A stretch of DNA of 64,000 bases from an uncultured Eubacterium sp. (lineage in GTDB: Bacteria > Bacillota > Clostridia > Oscillospirales > Acutalibacteraceae). Made by a program: the position numbers and the translations under genes. The stretch is taken from contig UQCC01000002.1 of the NCBI GenBank assembly GCA_900539325.1, forward strand, positions 1 to 64,000. The letters run 5' to 3'. This document shows positions 17,562-25,489 of this stretch, one piece after another (within the stretch, counting starts at the first letter, position 1; each line of letters starts with the position of its first letter). The notes below the pieces were generated by a model. That model did not search any database, had not been told where the DNA came from, and saw only the letters and a program-made list of their open reading frames with translations.

Positions 17562-17585
17562 AAAAACACCTCGTTTCGTTTTACA

Positions 17586-18401
17586 TCACTTTGTTTTATA
17601 TCTGATATTTTTCCAGCTCTGATTATCGTCAGGTTCTTGAGATGTAAAGGTTGCGTGTTGGTCAGGCTTGTAGTCAAAATTCTGTTTTTTGTATGATTGA
17701 ACAAAAACATAATATTTTTTGTTTCGCTTCAAGCCCTTAATGGTTGCGGAAGTTTTGTTTTTGCCCTTGATTTTCACCTGTTTTACATAGCATGTGCCCA
17801 CTTCTCTGTTCTCGTGGTTGCCGCTCATAACAGTAACAATATAGCCGTCAATATCGTACTTTTTGCCGACTTTTTTCCACTCAACCTTAAAGCCGTTTTT
17901 GATGCCCTTAACGCTTTTTGTTTTTACATTTGGCGGATAAATCTCAAAGGTGCGACCTGCCTTGCCTGAATAGTCGCCCTTGAATTTTACAATAACCTTA
18001 TGTCTGCCGATTTCTTTGCAAGTGCCGATGTATTCAACATCATAGTCCACACCCTCTGTAAGACGATTTTGCTCATCAATCCACACATAAACAGTCGGTT
18101 TTATTGCCTTGCCTGTGTACACAATATGGTTGCAGTACTTATTCGGGTCGGAAGTAAAATTAATATTACCGGTTTCCGGAATTATCTCAACATCTTTTTT
18201 CTCACCGCAGATTTTGCATTTCAGTCCCTTTTCACCTTTTTCGCATTGAGCTTCCATTACCGAATACTTGCTTGGCTCAATGTATTCCTCATATTCGCAA
18301 ATATGATACGGTATGTACTCATCATCGGCAAAAACAGTTGTGCCCGAAAATGCACACAGCACAGTTAGCATTGCCAAAAAAATGCTCGTTAACTTTTTCA
18401 T
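17586..18401 (-). CDS. secreted Ig-like/fibronectin type III protein, copy A
   Basis: A 271-residue exported protein: signal peptide at 1-25 (cleavage near VFA-DD), a short Cys/His segment with HIC near 33 and CKICGEKKDVE near 62, an Ig-like segment (YTGKAIKPTV to GRTFEI, about 90-155) of the type common in clostridial surface proteins, and a fibronectin type III-like domain to the C-terminus (GFKVEWKK, TSATIKGLKRNKKYYVFV). No wall-sorting signal is visible. It is a close relative of the next gene upstream (18468-19265). The first 36 residues are nearly identical, while the middle has diverged. Role unknown; it may bind surfaces or partners outside the cell. Confidence 0.7.
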   Translation of the reverse strand: MKKLTSIFLAMLTVLCAFSGTTVFADDEYIPYHICEYEEYIEPSKYSVMEAQCEKGEKGLKCKICGEKKDVEIIPETGNINFTSDPNKYCNHIVYTGKAIKPTVYVWIDEQNRLTEGVDYDVEYIGTCKEIGRHKVIVKFKGDYSGKAGRTFEIYPPNVKTKSVKGIKNGFKVEWKKVGKKYDIDGYIVTVMSGNHENREVGTCYVKQVKIKGKNKTSATIKGLKRNKKYYVFVQSYKKQNFDYKPDQHATFTSQEPDDNQSWKNIRYKTK

Positions 18402-18438
18402 GGTAACACCCTAATTTAACCTTTCTGAATTAATTGAC

Positions 18439-18462
18439 AGGCGAACAAAATTCGCTCCTACG
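18439..18462. repeat. small palindromic intergenic repeat
   Basis: GGCGAA-caaaa-TTCGCT inside the minus-strand sequence GTAGGAGCGAATTTTGTTCG. It resembles the element at 63716-63780 in its GTAGG-G start and palindromic design. It lies between the two tandem paralogues and may end transcription of the upstream one. Confidence 0.4.
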
Positions 18463-18467
18463 GCCTT

Positions 18468-19265
18468 TTATTTTGTTTTGTACTGCTTGATAGGTAGGTT
18501 TTTGAATAAATCATATCCGCCTGAGGAGAATGTTTCACTATTTCTCTTTCTGTAATCAAGAGGAGCTTTTTTGTAGGTTTCAACAAAAACATAGTATTTG
18601 TGATTACGCTTCAAGCCTTTGACAGTTGCAGAGGTTTGCTTTTTGTTTTTGATTTTGACGGTTTTTGTTATGTTCAAAGACGAATTTTTGTCTTTGTAAT
18701 TGCCGTCATAGATTGTAATTTTATATCCGTCAAATTGACCCGATGACTTTTTCCAAGAAATTTTGTAGCCGTTTTTAATTCCCTGAACGCTTTTGATTTT
18801 TACTTTTTTAGGGAAAATGCTGAAATATCTGTTTATATACCCTGCATAATCACCCATAAAACGCACAGTTACTCTGTATCTCGAAACATTTATTCTTTCG
18901 CCGACATATTCAACGGTATAATCCACACCCTCAACAAGCAAATCGCCGTTTTCTTTGATGCAAATTACCTTTGGCATTTTTTGTTTGCCGTTGTAATAAT
19001 AACTATCTTTGCTCAAATTAACATTTGGGCAAGTGATTACTTCAACATCCTTTTTCTCGCCGCAAATCTTACATTTTTGACCTTTTTCACCGTCAAGCCA
19101 ATCTGTTCCGCCGTACAAGCCTCTAACAAATTTTCCCGGCTCAACATATTCCTCATATTCGCAAATATGGTATGGTATATATTCATCATCGGCAAAAACG
19201 GTTGTGCCCGAAAATGCACACAGCACGGTCACCAATGCCAACAACAGACTCAATATTTTTTTCAT
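18468..19265 (-). CDS. secreted Ig-like/fibronectin type III protein, copy B
   Basis: A 265-residue paralogue of the downstream gene with the same plan: signal peptide (1-25), HIC and CKICGEKKDVE Cys motifs, an Ig-like stretch with LLVEGVDYTVEYVGE, and a fibronectin type III-like C-terminal domain (KISWKKSSG, TSATVKGLKRNHKYYVFVETYKK). The stretch coding for the signal peptide and DDEYIPYHICEYEEY is almost identical at the DNA level to copy A, whereas the interior differs widely. This suggests a tandem duplication followed by conversion or selection at the 5' end. The ATG follows GAGGTGATATT. Function unknown. Confidence 0.7.
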   Translation of the reverse strand: MKKILSLLLALVTVLCAFSGTTVFADDEYIPYHICEYEEYVEPGKFVRGLYGGTDWLDGEKGQKCKICGEKKDVEVITCPNVNLSKDSYYYNGKQKMPKVICIKENGDLLVEGVDYTVEYVGERINVSRYRVTVRFMGDYAGYINRYFSIFPKKVKIKSVQGIKNGYKISWKKSSGQFDGYKITIYDGNYKDKNSSLNITKTVKIKNKKQTSATVKGLKRNHKYYVFVETYKKAPLDYRKRNSETFSSGGYDLFKNLPIKQYKTK

Positions 19266-19304
19266 AATATCACCTCTAAATCACATTATTTGGCAGATTT
19301 AGCA

Positions 19305-19796
19305 TCAAGGCGCTTCAATAACTCTTGTTACCTCATTCTTGCCATTGCTGTATTTAATTTTAATTAAGCACAATATGTCACATCCGGCAGAAGCTACATT
19401 TCCGTTTTCATCAAGCAATTCACGGCTATATTCAATCCACAAATACCCGGTGCAGAAAAGTTTTTTGTATGTGACAATTTCGACATTGCTTTTATTGATT
19501 TTGTAATAGTCATCGTCCGTAAATTGGCACAATTTGTTCAGAGGTTGAGATATATTGCAGTCCTCTTTGCTTCCCGAATATGAAATTGCGGCTTTTAGCT
19601 CATTGAAAATCGGTTCAATTTGTTTGATTTTCTTATCATTTAACTCGGAATTTAATGTTTCATACGCAATCACGCCAAATGTTTGCCTGTATTTCTTATT
19701 ATCATTATACGCATCACTTTTGGGCAAAAGAAAAGCACATATACAAACTGCAAAAGCAACAAATATTAAGGCTAAAGGAACAGCCGCCTTTTTCAT
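19305..19796 (-). CDS. exported or membrane-anchored protein of unknown function
   Basis: A 163-residue protein with a basic N-terminus and one hydrophobic segment (about 5-24, ending FLLPKSDAY), then a soluble region with four Cys residues (DCNIS, KLCQF, FCTGY, GCDILCLIKIKY). The ATG at 19796 is preceded by GAGGTGATTTG, and the TTG directly before it is ignored. No family recognised. It lies 39 bases upstream of the tandem secreted pair on the same strand and probably heads that transcript. The Cys residues may form disulfides outside the cell; this is inference. Confidence 0.55.
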   Translation of the reverse strand: MKKAAVPLALIFVAFAVCICAFLLPKSDAYNDNKKYRQTFGVIAYETLNSELNDKKIKQIEPIFNELKAAISYSGSKEDCNISQPLNKLCQFTDDDYYKINKSNVEIVTYKKLFCTGYLWIEYSRELLDENGNVASAGCDILCLIKIKYSNGKNEVTRVIEAP

Positions 19797-19825
19797 CAAA
19801 TCACCTCAAATTATACTACATAGGC

Positions 19826-19849
19826 AGATATTGTCTACCTATAATTTTA
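19826..19849. promoter_or_regulatory. imperfect palindrome upstream of the secreted-protein cluster
   Basis: TAGGCAGA and TCTACCTA form an 8-bp inverted repeat with one mismatch around a short AT-rich centre. It lies about 25-50 bases upstream of the ATG at 19796 and may be an operator or a leader hairpin. Confidence 0.3.
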
Positions 19850-19896
19850 TGTACTTCTCACCTTGATAATATCATACTTATATAAAATAATCAACA

Positions 19897-19923
19897 TCAG
19901 AAATCACTCAATAGATTTTTCAC
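19897..19923 (-). CDS. possible 8-residue micro-ORF with strong ribosome site
   Basis: After AAAGGAGG and a 6-base spacer comes GTG, then seven codons and TGA, giving MKNLLSDF. It lies 74 bases after the stop of the DUF4367 gene and upstream of the secreted-protein cluster on the same strand. It could be a leader peptide, or the surviving start of a deleted gene. Only the ribosome site argues for translation. Confidence 0.25.
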   Translation of the reverse strand: MKNLLSDF

Positions 19924-19996
19924 AAAAAACCTCCTTTCTTACAAAATTCAACCCATCATATATAACACTTCAGAAGCTAATTTAGGTTACAAAATT

Positions 19997-20671
19997 TTAC
20001 AATTTTTTTGTAATATTTTCTGCGTACGCAATAAGAGTTTCTTTGTCTATTGAATCTGCACCTATATCAAACCAATAAGTGCCGTCGTTCCAAGTGATGT
20101 ACAAATTTTTGCCCTCACCATAAATATAAGCCTTATTACCGTTTATAAGAGTTCGTTCAAAATAATGCTCATTATCTATTGTGATAGAAGCGCTCATCGT
20201 ATCTTGGCTAAAAACGAGTTGTTCTCCGTTTTCATTTCTCCAAAGACAAAAAACTCCATAGTCATTTCTGTCATATTGAACGATTTTGAAGCCGTCGGGT
20301 ACTGTTTTTAGGGTGTATTCAGTTTTTATAGTTTCATCATCGAGCTGTGAATCTTTAGTCAAATCGATAGAAACATATCCCGGAAAAAGGGTTTCAACAA
20401 AGTCTATAATTTTTCGTCTTGAAGCAGATACCGACATCAAGCCTGTAAACATAACAATGATTGCAACTACTGCGGCAATGAGCGATTTTGAAATTTTACG
20501 GCGGATTGAAAACTTAATCAGGTGCTCTTTTGAAACAAGTTTTGACATTTTCTTTTCAAATTTCGGTGAAAATTCAAAAGTAAAAAACGACTTGTCAAGA
20601 TAGCCTGCGTATTCGATTTTTTCAGCTTCGATAAAAGCATTTACAAACAGTTCCTTATTCGTCATTTTCAT
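19997..20671 (-). CDS. DUF4367-type membrane protein, probable anti-sigma partner
   Basis: A 224-residue protein with a cytoplasmic N-terminal part of about 65 residues, one hydrophobic helix at about 68-88 (SLIAAVVAIIVMFTGLMSVSA), and an extracellular domain with the DUF4367 look (GYVSIDLTK, TLKTVPDGFKIVQYD, NGNKAYIYGEGKNLYITW, ENITKKL). The start at 20671 has GGGGG-CAA in front and overlaps the sigma gene by 17 bases. Such sigma plus DUF4367 pairs are frequent in Clostridia, and the membrane protein presumably holds the sigma factor until an envelope signal arrives. That role is inferred from context; the family domain itself is of unknown function. Confidence 0.75.
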   Translation of the reverse strand: MKMTNKELFVNAFIEAEKIEYAGYLDKSFFTFEFSPKFEKKMSKLVSKEHLIKFSIRRKISKSLIAAVVAIIVMFTGLMSVSASRRKIIDFVETLFPGYVSIDLTKDSQLDDETIKTEYTLKTVPDGFKIVQYDRNDYGVFCLWRNENGEQLVFSQDTMSASITIDNEHYFERTLINGNKAYIYGEGKNLYITWNDGTYWFDIGADSIDKETLIAYAENITKKL

Positions 20672-21200
20672 TTGCCCCCAAGTTTTCAATCAGCAACTTT
20701 TTGCCACGCACAAGCTGTTGCTTTACGGTTGACACCTTTCTGCCGAGTAGTTCGGCAACCCTTGAAACAGGCATATCGCTGACATAATGATAAAACAGCA
20801 CATCCTTGTATTTTTCGTCCAAATTTACAATAGCATTTACAACTTCGTCATAGCGTTCTTTTACATCAAGACTTGCGAAAAAATCATCATCTGAAACGAC
20901 ATCAAAATTTTCTATATCCACAGTCTCGTATCTTTTATTTTTGCCAAGCATATTAATCGCCGTGTTTTTTGTTGCCTTAAGCACATAAGACAATGTTTGC
21001 ACCGAAGCCACCTCACCTATCGAATCCATATTCTTTGCAATACCGATAAAAGCATTATGTACGGCGTCCTCGGCATCTTCATTGTTATGAAGCACCGACA
21101 AAGCGACATACATCATACGGTCACGATATTCATAATAAAGTTGTTCAAATTTTGATTTATTTTGCTCATCATCAATGAGCATCATATAAAATGCCAGCAT
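20655..21200 (-). CDS. ECF-type RNA polymerase sigma factor
   Basis: A 181-residue sigma-70 family protein with region 2 (KFEQLYYEYRDRMMYVALSVLHNNEDAEDAVHNAFI, about 16-52, with the typical DAEDAVHNAF end) and region 4 helix-turn-helix near the C-terminus (LPVSRVAELLGRKVSTVKQQLVRGKKLL-like, about 142-170). It directs transcription of a small regulon, usually including its own operon. The stop lies inside the start of the DUF4367 gene, a 17-base overlap that indicates coupled translation. ATG at 21200 with GAAGGG upstream. The target promoter cannot be read with confidence. Confidence 0.9.
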   Translation of the reverse strand: MLAFYMMLIDDEQNKSKFEQLYYEYRDRMMYVALSVLHNNEDAEDAVHNAFIGIAKNMDSIGEVASVQTLSYVLKATKNTAINMLGKNKRYETVDIENFDVVSDDDFFASLDVKERYDEVVNAIVNLDEKYKDVLFYHYVSDMPVSRVAELLGRKVSTVKQQLVRGKKLLIENLGANENDE

Positions 21201-21275
21201 AAAATTTACCCTTCTACTATATACAACACTTCATACACCAAAAACGGTTACAAAAAACACAAAATTTTTCGGTAG

Positions 21276-21311
21276 CAAAAAGCGGCTCTGCTTCCATTAA
21301 ACAGAGCCGCA
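21276..21311 (-). terminator. terminator of the GH2 operon
   Basis: GCGGCTCTG and CAGAGCCGC (21282-21310) form a 9-bp stem. On the minus strand the stem is followed by TTTTTGC. Confidence 0.85.
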
Positions 21312-21319
21312 AATTATTT

Positions 21320-23560
21320 CTATTTTTTCTTAATCTTATTAAGGCGCTTATTGATTGTGAGAATTTGCTCTTTTGTGAACTTTCCGCCGAGCATCGAGAA
21401 TGCACGCTTGAGTGCAAATCCCTTGGCAATGTCGAGCATAGTTTTGTTAATCTTGAAGCCCATCACCGACATACCGCCTGAAGATTTTTCTTCTTTCTTT
21501 TTCTTCTTTGGCTTATCGGGTGACGAAAGTGCCTTTTTGAGCATCGGAATCATACTGAGAAGCACGATTTTGCCTCTAAAGGTTGCCATAATATCGCCCA
21601 AAGTGTCGTTTACGGAAAGGTAGCCCGTAGGGGTGTCAATCTCAAACCAGTTGATAACTGCACCCTCCTCTGCCATTCTGTAAGCCTCGTTGAAAGTGTC
21701 AACCTTTTTGATAACAGCGGTGTCCTCGCACTCACCTGCTTTTGCAACAAGTGCGGTTTCGCCTGCATTTTCAACTTCAAAATGGAAAAACGGATACTTG
21801 CCCTTTGTCTGCTTACCTACACTTTTGCCGTTTGCAAAAAGTTCAACCTCGTTTTGATTTGAATAAACGGTAACTTTGGTTACAAGCTCAACTCGGTCAA
21901 CATATCTCTTTGAGCAAATATGCACCATAGGCTTGTCCGAAAGCCAAGCCTGATAAGCATAGAAACTGTCCTTTTTGTACTTGCGGTCAAAGGTCACAAG
22001 ACCCTTGTGATTCATACCGTTTTCACCGCCCTCGCTTCGTGCGTCTGCGGCGAAATCAAACATATTCCAAACATGAGTTGCCCACAAATACGGACGGTCG
22101 ATAATCTGCTTGATTACCTCCTCGTGATAATACGCCTGATATTCCTCGGTGTAGTCGCCCTGTTCGGGAGTTGAGGTGTGCCAATTAAGTGCCTCGCAAC
22201 CGTATTCACTTATACCGATTGCCCTGTTTGGATATTTTTTGTGGAAATCATCAAACCATGGACCGTACATTGAAACATTACCGCCGTACCAACCGAAATA
22301 ATGGTTATACGACAAAATATCGGAAATGTGCACATATTCCTCATCTATGCCGCACATTGTGAGTGCCGCAAGAGTTGTCGGTCGGGTTTTATCGAGTGAA
22401 TGAGCAAGGTCGTTGAGCATTTTGTGATTATCAATCAAACTCTTGTCACTTGCTCCGCCCATGGTAATCTCGTTTGACAATCCCCAAGTGACGATACACG
22501 GATGGTTATAATTTTGGCAGATAAGCTCGGTCATCTGCCTTCTTGTGTTTTCAACACCGTTTGGCATATGGCGGGAAATATACGGAATTTCCGCCCAAAT
22601 CACAAGTCCCCTTTCATCGCACAAATCATAGAATTCCTGTGCGTGCTGATAGTGAGCAAGGCGGATTGTGTTTGCGCCCATTTCGCAAATAAGGTCAACA
22701 TCTTCCTTGTGGTGCTCATAGCTGAGAGCGTTGCCGATTTGCGGTCTGTCCTGATGACGGGAAACACCACGAAGCGGATATTCCCTGCCGTTGAGAATGA
22801 AGCCTTTTTGTGCGTCAACCTTGAATGAACGAACGCCGAATTTTGTGCTGACTTCATCAACAGCCACGCCGTCAACAACAAGGCTTGCTTTGAGCGTGTA
22901 AAGATACGGGTCAATTGTTCCGTTCCAAAGGCGGACATTTTCTATAACAGCCTCGACAGTCGGATTTTTGCCGTTTGCGGTTTTTGTGCAAACAACCTCG
23001 CCGTCTGCGATAATATCAAACTGAACCTCACCGTCTGCAAATGCCTGCATAGTGATTTTTGCGTTTTTGCCGTCAACAACAGGGGTCACCATAATACCCG
23101 GTGCACCGTAATAGTCCAAATCAAAATGAACCTTTGGCACGCCGATAAGTTTTACACTGCGATAAATTCCGCCGTAAAATGTGAAATCAGCCTGCTGTGG
23201 ATAAACAAAATCATTTGGCGAATTGTCTGCTTCAACAACGATTGTGTTGCTGTCCTTTATGCCGTCAAGTTTTGCCCTGAAGGTTGAATATCCGCCGTGA
23301 TGAACTGCTATTTCCCTGCCGTTGAAAAGCACCTTTGCGCTTGAATTTACACCGTCAAACTGAATGTAAACTTCCTCGCCGTCAGGCATATCGGATTTTG
23401 CAATTTCCTTTTGATAAATGCAAGTGCCGCGATAATAATCGTTTCCACCGTCCTGACCGTCTGTGCCGTTCCAAGTGTGAGGCAAATTGACTGTTTCTGT
23501 TTTATTTTCTTTGGTAAATGACCAATTTTCGTTTATTGTAATGATATTTCTCAAAATCAT
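21320..23560 (-). CDS. glycoside hydrolase family 2 enzyme with Lys-rich C-terminal extension
   Basis: A 746-residue beta-glycosidase (beta-galactosidase/beta-glucuronidase group). In order it has a sugar-binding jelly roll (about 10-170, NLPHTWNG, GGYSTF, GGIYR), an Ig-like domain, and the TIM barrel with GVSRHQDRP, NTIRLAHY and the acid/base Glu in WGLSNE (about 360). The nucleophile is the Glu of GISEYGCE (about 445). An Ig-like domain follows with VELFANGKSVG. The last 65 residues, after KPKKKKKEEK, form an unusual helical tail ending TKEQILTINKRLNKIKKK. There is no signal peptide, so it acts in the cytoplasm on imported glycosides. The ATG overlaps the stop of the symporter gene (ATGA). 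The ribosome site GGAGG is very close, so a TTG at 23554 is an alternative start. Confidence 0.88.
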   Translation of the reverse strand: MILRNIITINENWSFTKENKTETVNLPHTWNGTDGQDGGNDYYRGTCIYQKEIAKSDMPDGEEVYIQFDGVNSSAKVLFNGREIAVHHGGYSTFRAKLDGIKDSNTIVVEADNSPNDFVYPQQADFTFYGGIYRSVKLIGVPKVHFDLDYYGAPGIMVTPVVDGKNAKITMQAFADGEVQFDIIADGEVVCTKTANGKNPTVEAVIENVRLWNGTIDPYLYTLKASLVVDGVAVDEVSTKFGVRSFKVDAQKGFILNGREYPLRGVSRHQDRPQIGNALSYEHHKEDVDLICEMGANTIRLAHYQHAQEFYDLCDERGLVIWAEIPYISRHMPNGVENTRRQMTELICQNYNHPCIVTWGLSNEITMGGASDKSLIDNHKMLNDLAHSLDKTRPTTLAALTMCGIDEEYVHISDILSYNHYFGWYGGNVSMYGPWFDDFHKKYPNRAIGISEYGCEALNWHTSTPEQGDYTEEYQAYYHEEVIKQIIDRPYLWATHVWNMFDFAADARSEGGENGMNHKGLVTFDRKYKKDSFYAYQAWLSDKPMVHICSKRYVDRVELVTKVTVYSNQNEVELFANGKSVGKQTKGKYPFFHFEVENAGETALVAKAGECEDTAVIKKVDTFNEAYRMAEEGAVINWFEIDTPTGYLSVNDTLGDIMATFRGKIVLLSMIPMLKKALSSPDKPKKKKKEEKSSGGMSVMGFKINKTMLDIAKGFALKRAFSMLGGKFTKEQILTINKRLNKIKKK

Positions 23561-24903
23561 TCCTCCGATTTTTTATCTTTAATATTGTACAAAAAGTGCA
23601 TACTGCATAAGCAAATAAGTGCGCCGATAAGCGGCAATGCACCCGTCATAGTGTAGATTTTTTCAGGTACGCCCTCTGCCTGTGAAAGTGCATCGAGTTT
23701 TTCGCTGTATCCTGTCAAATCAAGTGAAAGAGCGATGATTGAAGCACCTACGCCCTGTGCAATCTTTCTGAAAAGAGAATAGGTTGCGTAAATCGAGCCT
23801 TCCTCTCGTCTACCTGTTTTTTCTTCTTGATAATCGATACAATCGGCAACAAGTGCCCACATAAGAGTGAGATAAAAGCAAGTGCCAAACATCGAAACAC
23901 CGATGAATGCAATCCAAACATAAGGGTTGTCAAATCTTACAAAAGTTGCAATGCCTGCCGCAACGGCTGAAATTGCAAACGGATAAGTGCAAAGCTGTTT
24001 CTTTGTGAACTTCTTGAGGAGCGGTTTTGTGATAACGATACCCAAACCGATCGGAAGTCCTGCGATAATCGTTGCAATCGGGATAATTTTTGTGTTTTTG
24101 AAATAGCACATAAACACATATTGCATAGAATTTGTAACGGTCATCATCAACGCAAGGTAAGCAACCGAAGAAATTGTTACGCCCATCATAGGCTTATTCT
24201 TGAAGAACGAAGCAAGAGTTTTGAAATAATTGAACTTTTGCACATTGTTAACCGTAGGCTCAACTCTTTCTGTTGTGAGTTTACGAAGAAGAATAAACGA
24301 TACGAAGCCGATAAGTCCCATTACACCCACAATATAGATGAACACATTGCCTCGTGGATTTGAAGTTTTTGAATCGTAAACAAGCTTCGGGAGCAAAACC
24401 ATTACCGGAATTTGTGCTAACATTGCGCCGACACTTCGCCAAGTTGAAAGTGACGAACGCTCATCCGACTGCGTTGTGATTACAGACTGCATTGAGCCGT
24501 AAGGCACATTTACACTTGTATAAGCAACGCTCCACACGCAGTAAAGACCGAGGCACATTGCGATTTTGAGTGCATACGGTGCATTTGGCGCATAGATGAA
24601 CATAAGAATACTTGACACAAGAAGCGGCAGACTCGCCCACTTAATCCACGGCTTAAATTTGCCGTCTTTGCCCGGCTTTGAAGCGTCACAAATGCCGCCG
24701 ATAATCGGGTCGTTAATTGCATCAAAAATCTTTGCAAGTAAAATAATGATTGCAAAATGCTTTGCCTTAATGCCCATACAGGTGACATAAAACACCATAA
24801 GATAGTTGTTGATGAAAGCGAAGCTCATATTACAACCGAAATCACCGAGACCGTATCCTATTTTGTCACGCATACCGAAAGGTCTGACTTCCTTATTTTC
24901 CAT
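23557..24903 (-). CDS. GPH-family glycoside:cation symporter
   Basis: A 448-residue, 12-helix transporter of the glycoside-pentoside-hexuronide group (MelB/UidB/XynB type). The family start is clear: RDKIGYGLGDFGCNMSF near residue 12, FDAINDPIIGGICD (the cation-site helix) near 60, and RSSLSTWRSVGAM near 145, plus EEGSIYATYSLFRKIAQGVGAS near 370. It brings in oligosaccharides or glycosides with Na+ or H+. The next gene is a cytoplasmic GH2 enzyme, coupled by a 4-base overlap, so the pair forms a sugar uptake and cleavage unit. The exact sugar is not evident. ATG at 24903. Confidence 0.92.
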   Translation of the reverse strand: MENKEVRPFGMRDKIGYGLGDFGCNMSFAFINNYLMVFYVTCMGIKAKHFAIIILLAKIFDAINDPIIGGICDASKPGKDGKFKPWIKWASLPLLVSSILMFIYAPNAPYALKIAMCLGLYCVWSVAYTSVNVPYGSMQSVITTQSDERSSLSTWRSVGAMLAQIPVMVLLPKLVYDSKTSNPRGNVFIYIVGVMGLIGFVSFILLRKLTTERVEPTVNNVQKFNYFKTLASFFKNKPMMGVTISSVAYLALMMTVTNSMQYVFMCYFKNTKIIPIATIIAGLPIGLGIVITKPLLKKFTKKQLCTYPFAISAVAAGIATFVRFDNPYVWIAFIGVSMFGTCFYLTLMWALVADCIDYQEEKTGRREEGSIYATYSLFRKIAQGVGASIIALSLDLTGYSEKLDALSQAEGVPEKIYTMTGALPLIGALICLCSMHFLYNIKDKKSEE

Positions 24904-24937
24904 AATTTACCCCTTTATTATTCTTGTTTATATAAAT

Positions 24938-25474
24938 TTATTGTTTTTCACCCGATTTGTTGAGCAACTTATAAAACAAATATGTTATCAAATAACCGAG
25001 CAACGCACCCAGCGTATTGTTGATTACATCATCGGTTTCGCTGACGCCGAGAGAAAAAGCATACTGCACCGTCTCTATAACAAAGCTGAACAGAAAAGCG
25101 AAAACAAAAAACATCCACGGCTTTGTCTTTTTGTTTTTATTAAAACAAGCATATACACAACCGAGCGGATAAAACATTGCAATGTTCATAACTATAACTC
25201 TAATCCACTCCTCGTATCCTGTATCAAAATAGAGTTTTAATGAGCGAAAAGGTTCTAAAACAAGTTCTCTTGTTTCACCGCCTGCCCTGATTAAAACAGA
25301 CGGATACAGTGCAATGACAACACACAACACAAAGGCAATGCCCACAATAAAATTATTTTGTTTTTTTGACTGATACAAAAATTTGTAAACCGAACAGAGA
25401 ATTGACAAAACAACAAGTGACAGCAAAACAATAGTTTTATCCGTTCAGTAAATAGTGCGGATTATATCCCCCAT
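24938..25474 (-). pseudogene. VanZ-family membrane protein interrupted by in-frame TGA
   Basis: The VanZ pattern is clear: VIVMNIAMFYPLG near the middle and ETVQYAFSLGVSETDDVINNTLGALLGY near the C-terminus, with four hydrophobic helices. VanZ proteins are small membrane proteins linked to teicoplanin resistance and other envelope functions. The natural start is the ATG at 25472-25474, with GAGGTG 5 bases upstream and 15 bases after the preceding gene. It is followed by nine codons and then TGA at 25445-25447, after which the same frame stays open for 168 codons. The codon could be a TGG-to-TGA change. Alternatively translation begins at the TTG at 25424-25426, which has no ribosome site. I call it a probable recent pseudogene or a sequencing error. 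Confidence 0.65.
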
Positions 25475-25489
25475 ATGTCACCTCGTTTG

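Noticed and set aside
25445..25447. TGA read as tryptophan or selenocysteine in the VanZ gene
   Set aside because: TGA serves as a normal stop in several genes here (for example spoIIE and the GPH symporter) and no selenocysteine insertion hairpin is evident. A nonsense change or base error is simpler.
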